Source of the DNA: an uncultured SAR86 cluster bacterium
Lineage (GTDB): Bacteria; Pseudomonadota; Gammaproteobacteria; Magnimaribacterales; D2472
Direction: 5' to 3'
NCBI GenBank assembly: GCA_902623535.1
Contig: CACNUA010000001.1
Coordinates: 1-45,710, forward strand
Length of the DNA: 45,710 nucleotides
A program made the position numbers and the translations under genes. The first letter of the stretch is position 1. Each line of letters begins with the position of its first letter. The notes beneath the pieces are model-generated. The model was not told the DNA's origin and did not search any database. It was given only the letters and a program-made list of their open reading frames with translations. Positions 45,254-45,710 of this stretch are shown here, in pieces.

Positions 45254-45710
45254 TAAAGAAATTTTAGCTGTTGTAGAAGGAGTTTCCAATGAGAAAGGAA
45301 TTGAAGAGTCTATAATATTTAATGCTCTTGAAGTAGCAATTGCATCTGCATCACAAAGGCATTTTCATGAGGATGCTGAAATATCAGTAACCATTGATAC
45401 CTCATCCGGAGTTTACACGACGTCACGTTCATGGATTGTGGCAAATGAAGATGATCCTGATTTTCACATTGAAACGCATAAAACTTCTGCTGATGCCGGT
45501 AAAGAAAACGGTGAATTACATACTGAGGTTGTTAAAAATATTGATTTTGGAAGGATCGAGACACAGGCTGCTCGTCAGATAATGATGCAAAAAGTAAGGG
45601 AGGCTGAAAGAGAGAACATTGTTTCTAAATTCAGAACCCAAGAGAACACACTAATGAATGGAATTGTTAAGAGGGTAACAAGAGATAATATTATTGTTGA
45701 AATTAATAAT
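45246..45710 (+). CDS. nusA: transcription termination/antitermination factor NusA (5' part only)
   Basis: RNA polymerase-associated factor for pausing, termination and antitermination. The first 155 codons are present and the frame is open to the window end. The N-terminal domain begins MDSKEILAVVEGVSNEKGI, includes FNALEVAIASASQRHF and IETQAARQIMMQKVREAER, and the S1 domain starts near residue 135 (NGIVKRVTRDNI). The ATG overlaps the rimP stop region by eight bases, indicating translational coupling. Confidence 0.96.
   Translation, partial: MDSKEILAVVEGVSNEKGIEESIIFNALEVAIASASQRHFHEDAEISVTIDTSSGVYTTSRSWIVANEDDPDFHIETHKTSADAGKENGELHTEVVKNIDFGRIETQAARQIMMQKVREAERENIVSKFRTQENTLMNGIVKRVTRDNIIVEINN

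Overview
The window is a gene-dense, AT-rich (roughly one-third G+C by eye) stretch of a gammaproteobacterial chromosome. Several conserved gammaproteobacterial clusters sit side by side: lpxD-fabZ-lpxA-lpxB-rnhB-dnaE-accA-tilS, holD-rimI, pepA-valS divergent from lptF-lptG, map-glnD-dapD-dapE, and carA-carB-greA-rlmE-ftsH-glmM-tpiA-secG-tRNA-rimP-nusA. The low G+C, the near absence of spacers and the many overlapping gene ends suggest a streamlined marine lineage such as SAR86. That placement is an inference, not a demonstrated identity.

Layout: bases 1-9445 (+) carry lipid A synthesis, DNA polymerase III alpha, acetyl-CoA carboxylase alpha, tRNA-Ile lysidine synthetase and a PaaG-like isomerase. 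leuA (-) faces a divergent holD-like gene and rimI (+). Then come a YheT-like hydrolase and a glutathione peroxidase (-). A + operon follows with an ElaA/PPIase fusion, a HupE/UreJ-like membrane protein, a luciferase-like oxidoreductase, gloA and astA-astD-astB. pepA-valS (-) is next, then lptF-lptG (+), an RDD protein (-), a POT peptide transporter (+), and map-glnD-dapD-dapE (-). From 34.7 kb the long + cluster carA to nusA runs to the end, interrupted by tRNA-Leu(GAG) on the minus strand and initiator tRNA-Met.

Functionally this is core metabolism and housekeeping: outer membrane building (lpx, lptFG), replication (dnaE, holD), translation (valS, tilS, map, rimI, rimP, rlmE, tRNAs), nitrogen and amino-acid metabolism (glnD, carAB, ast, dap, leuA), and protein export and quality control (secG, ftsH, pepA). 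No phage, IS, CRISPR, toxin or defence genes were recognised, and I found no clear previously undescribed multi-gene system. No gene-free stretch exceeds 300 bases; the longest is 34575-34712.

The points most worth a second look are: (1) three genes whose ATG follows a perfect TATAAT at exactly the spacing expected for leaderless mRNAs (astA, greA, glmM); (2) an ElaA acetyltransferase fused through a membrane anchor to a parvulin-like domain; (3) an LptG lacking about half of its periplasmic domain; (4) a divergent HolD while holC is missing from its usual pepA-valS slot; (5) leuA and holD starting inside each other on a shared ATGCAT; and (6) all five convergent protein-gene pairs overlapping at their 3' ends.
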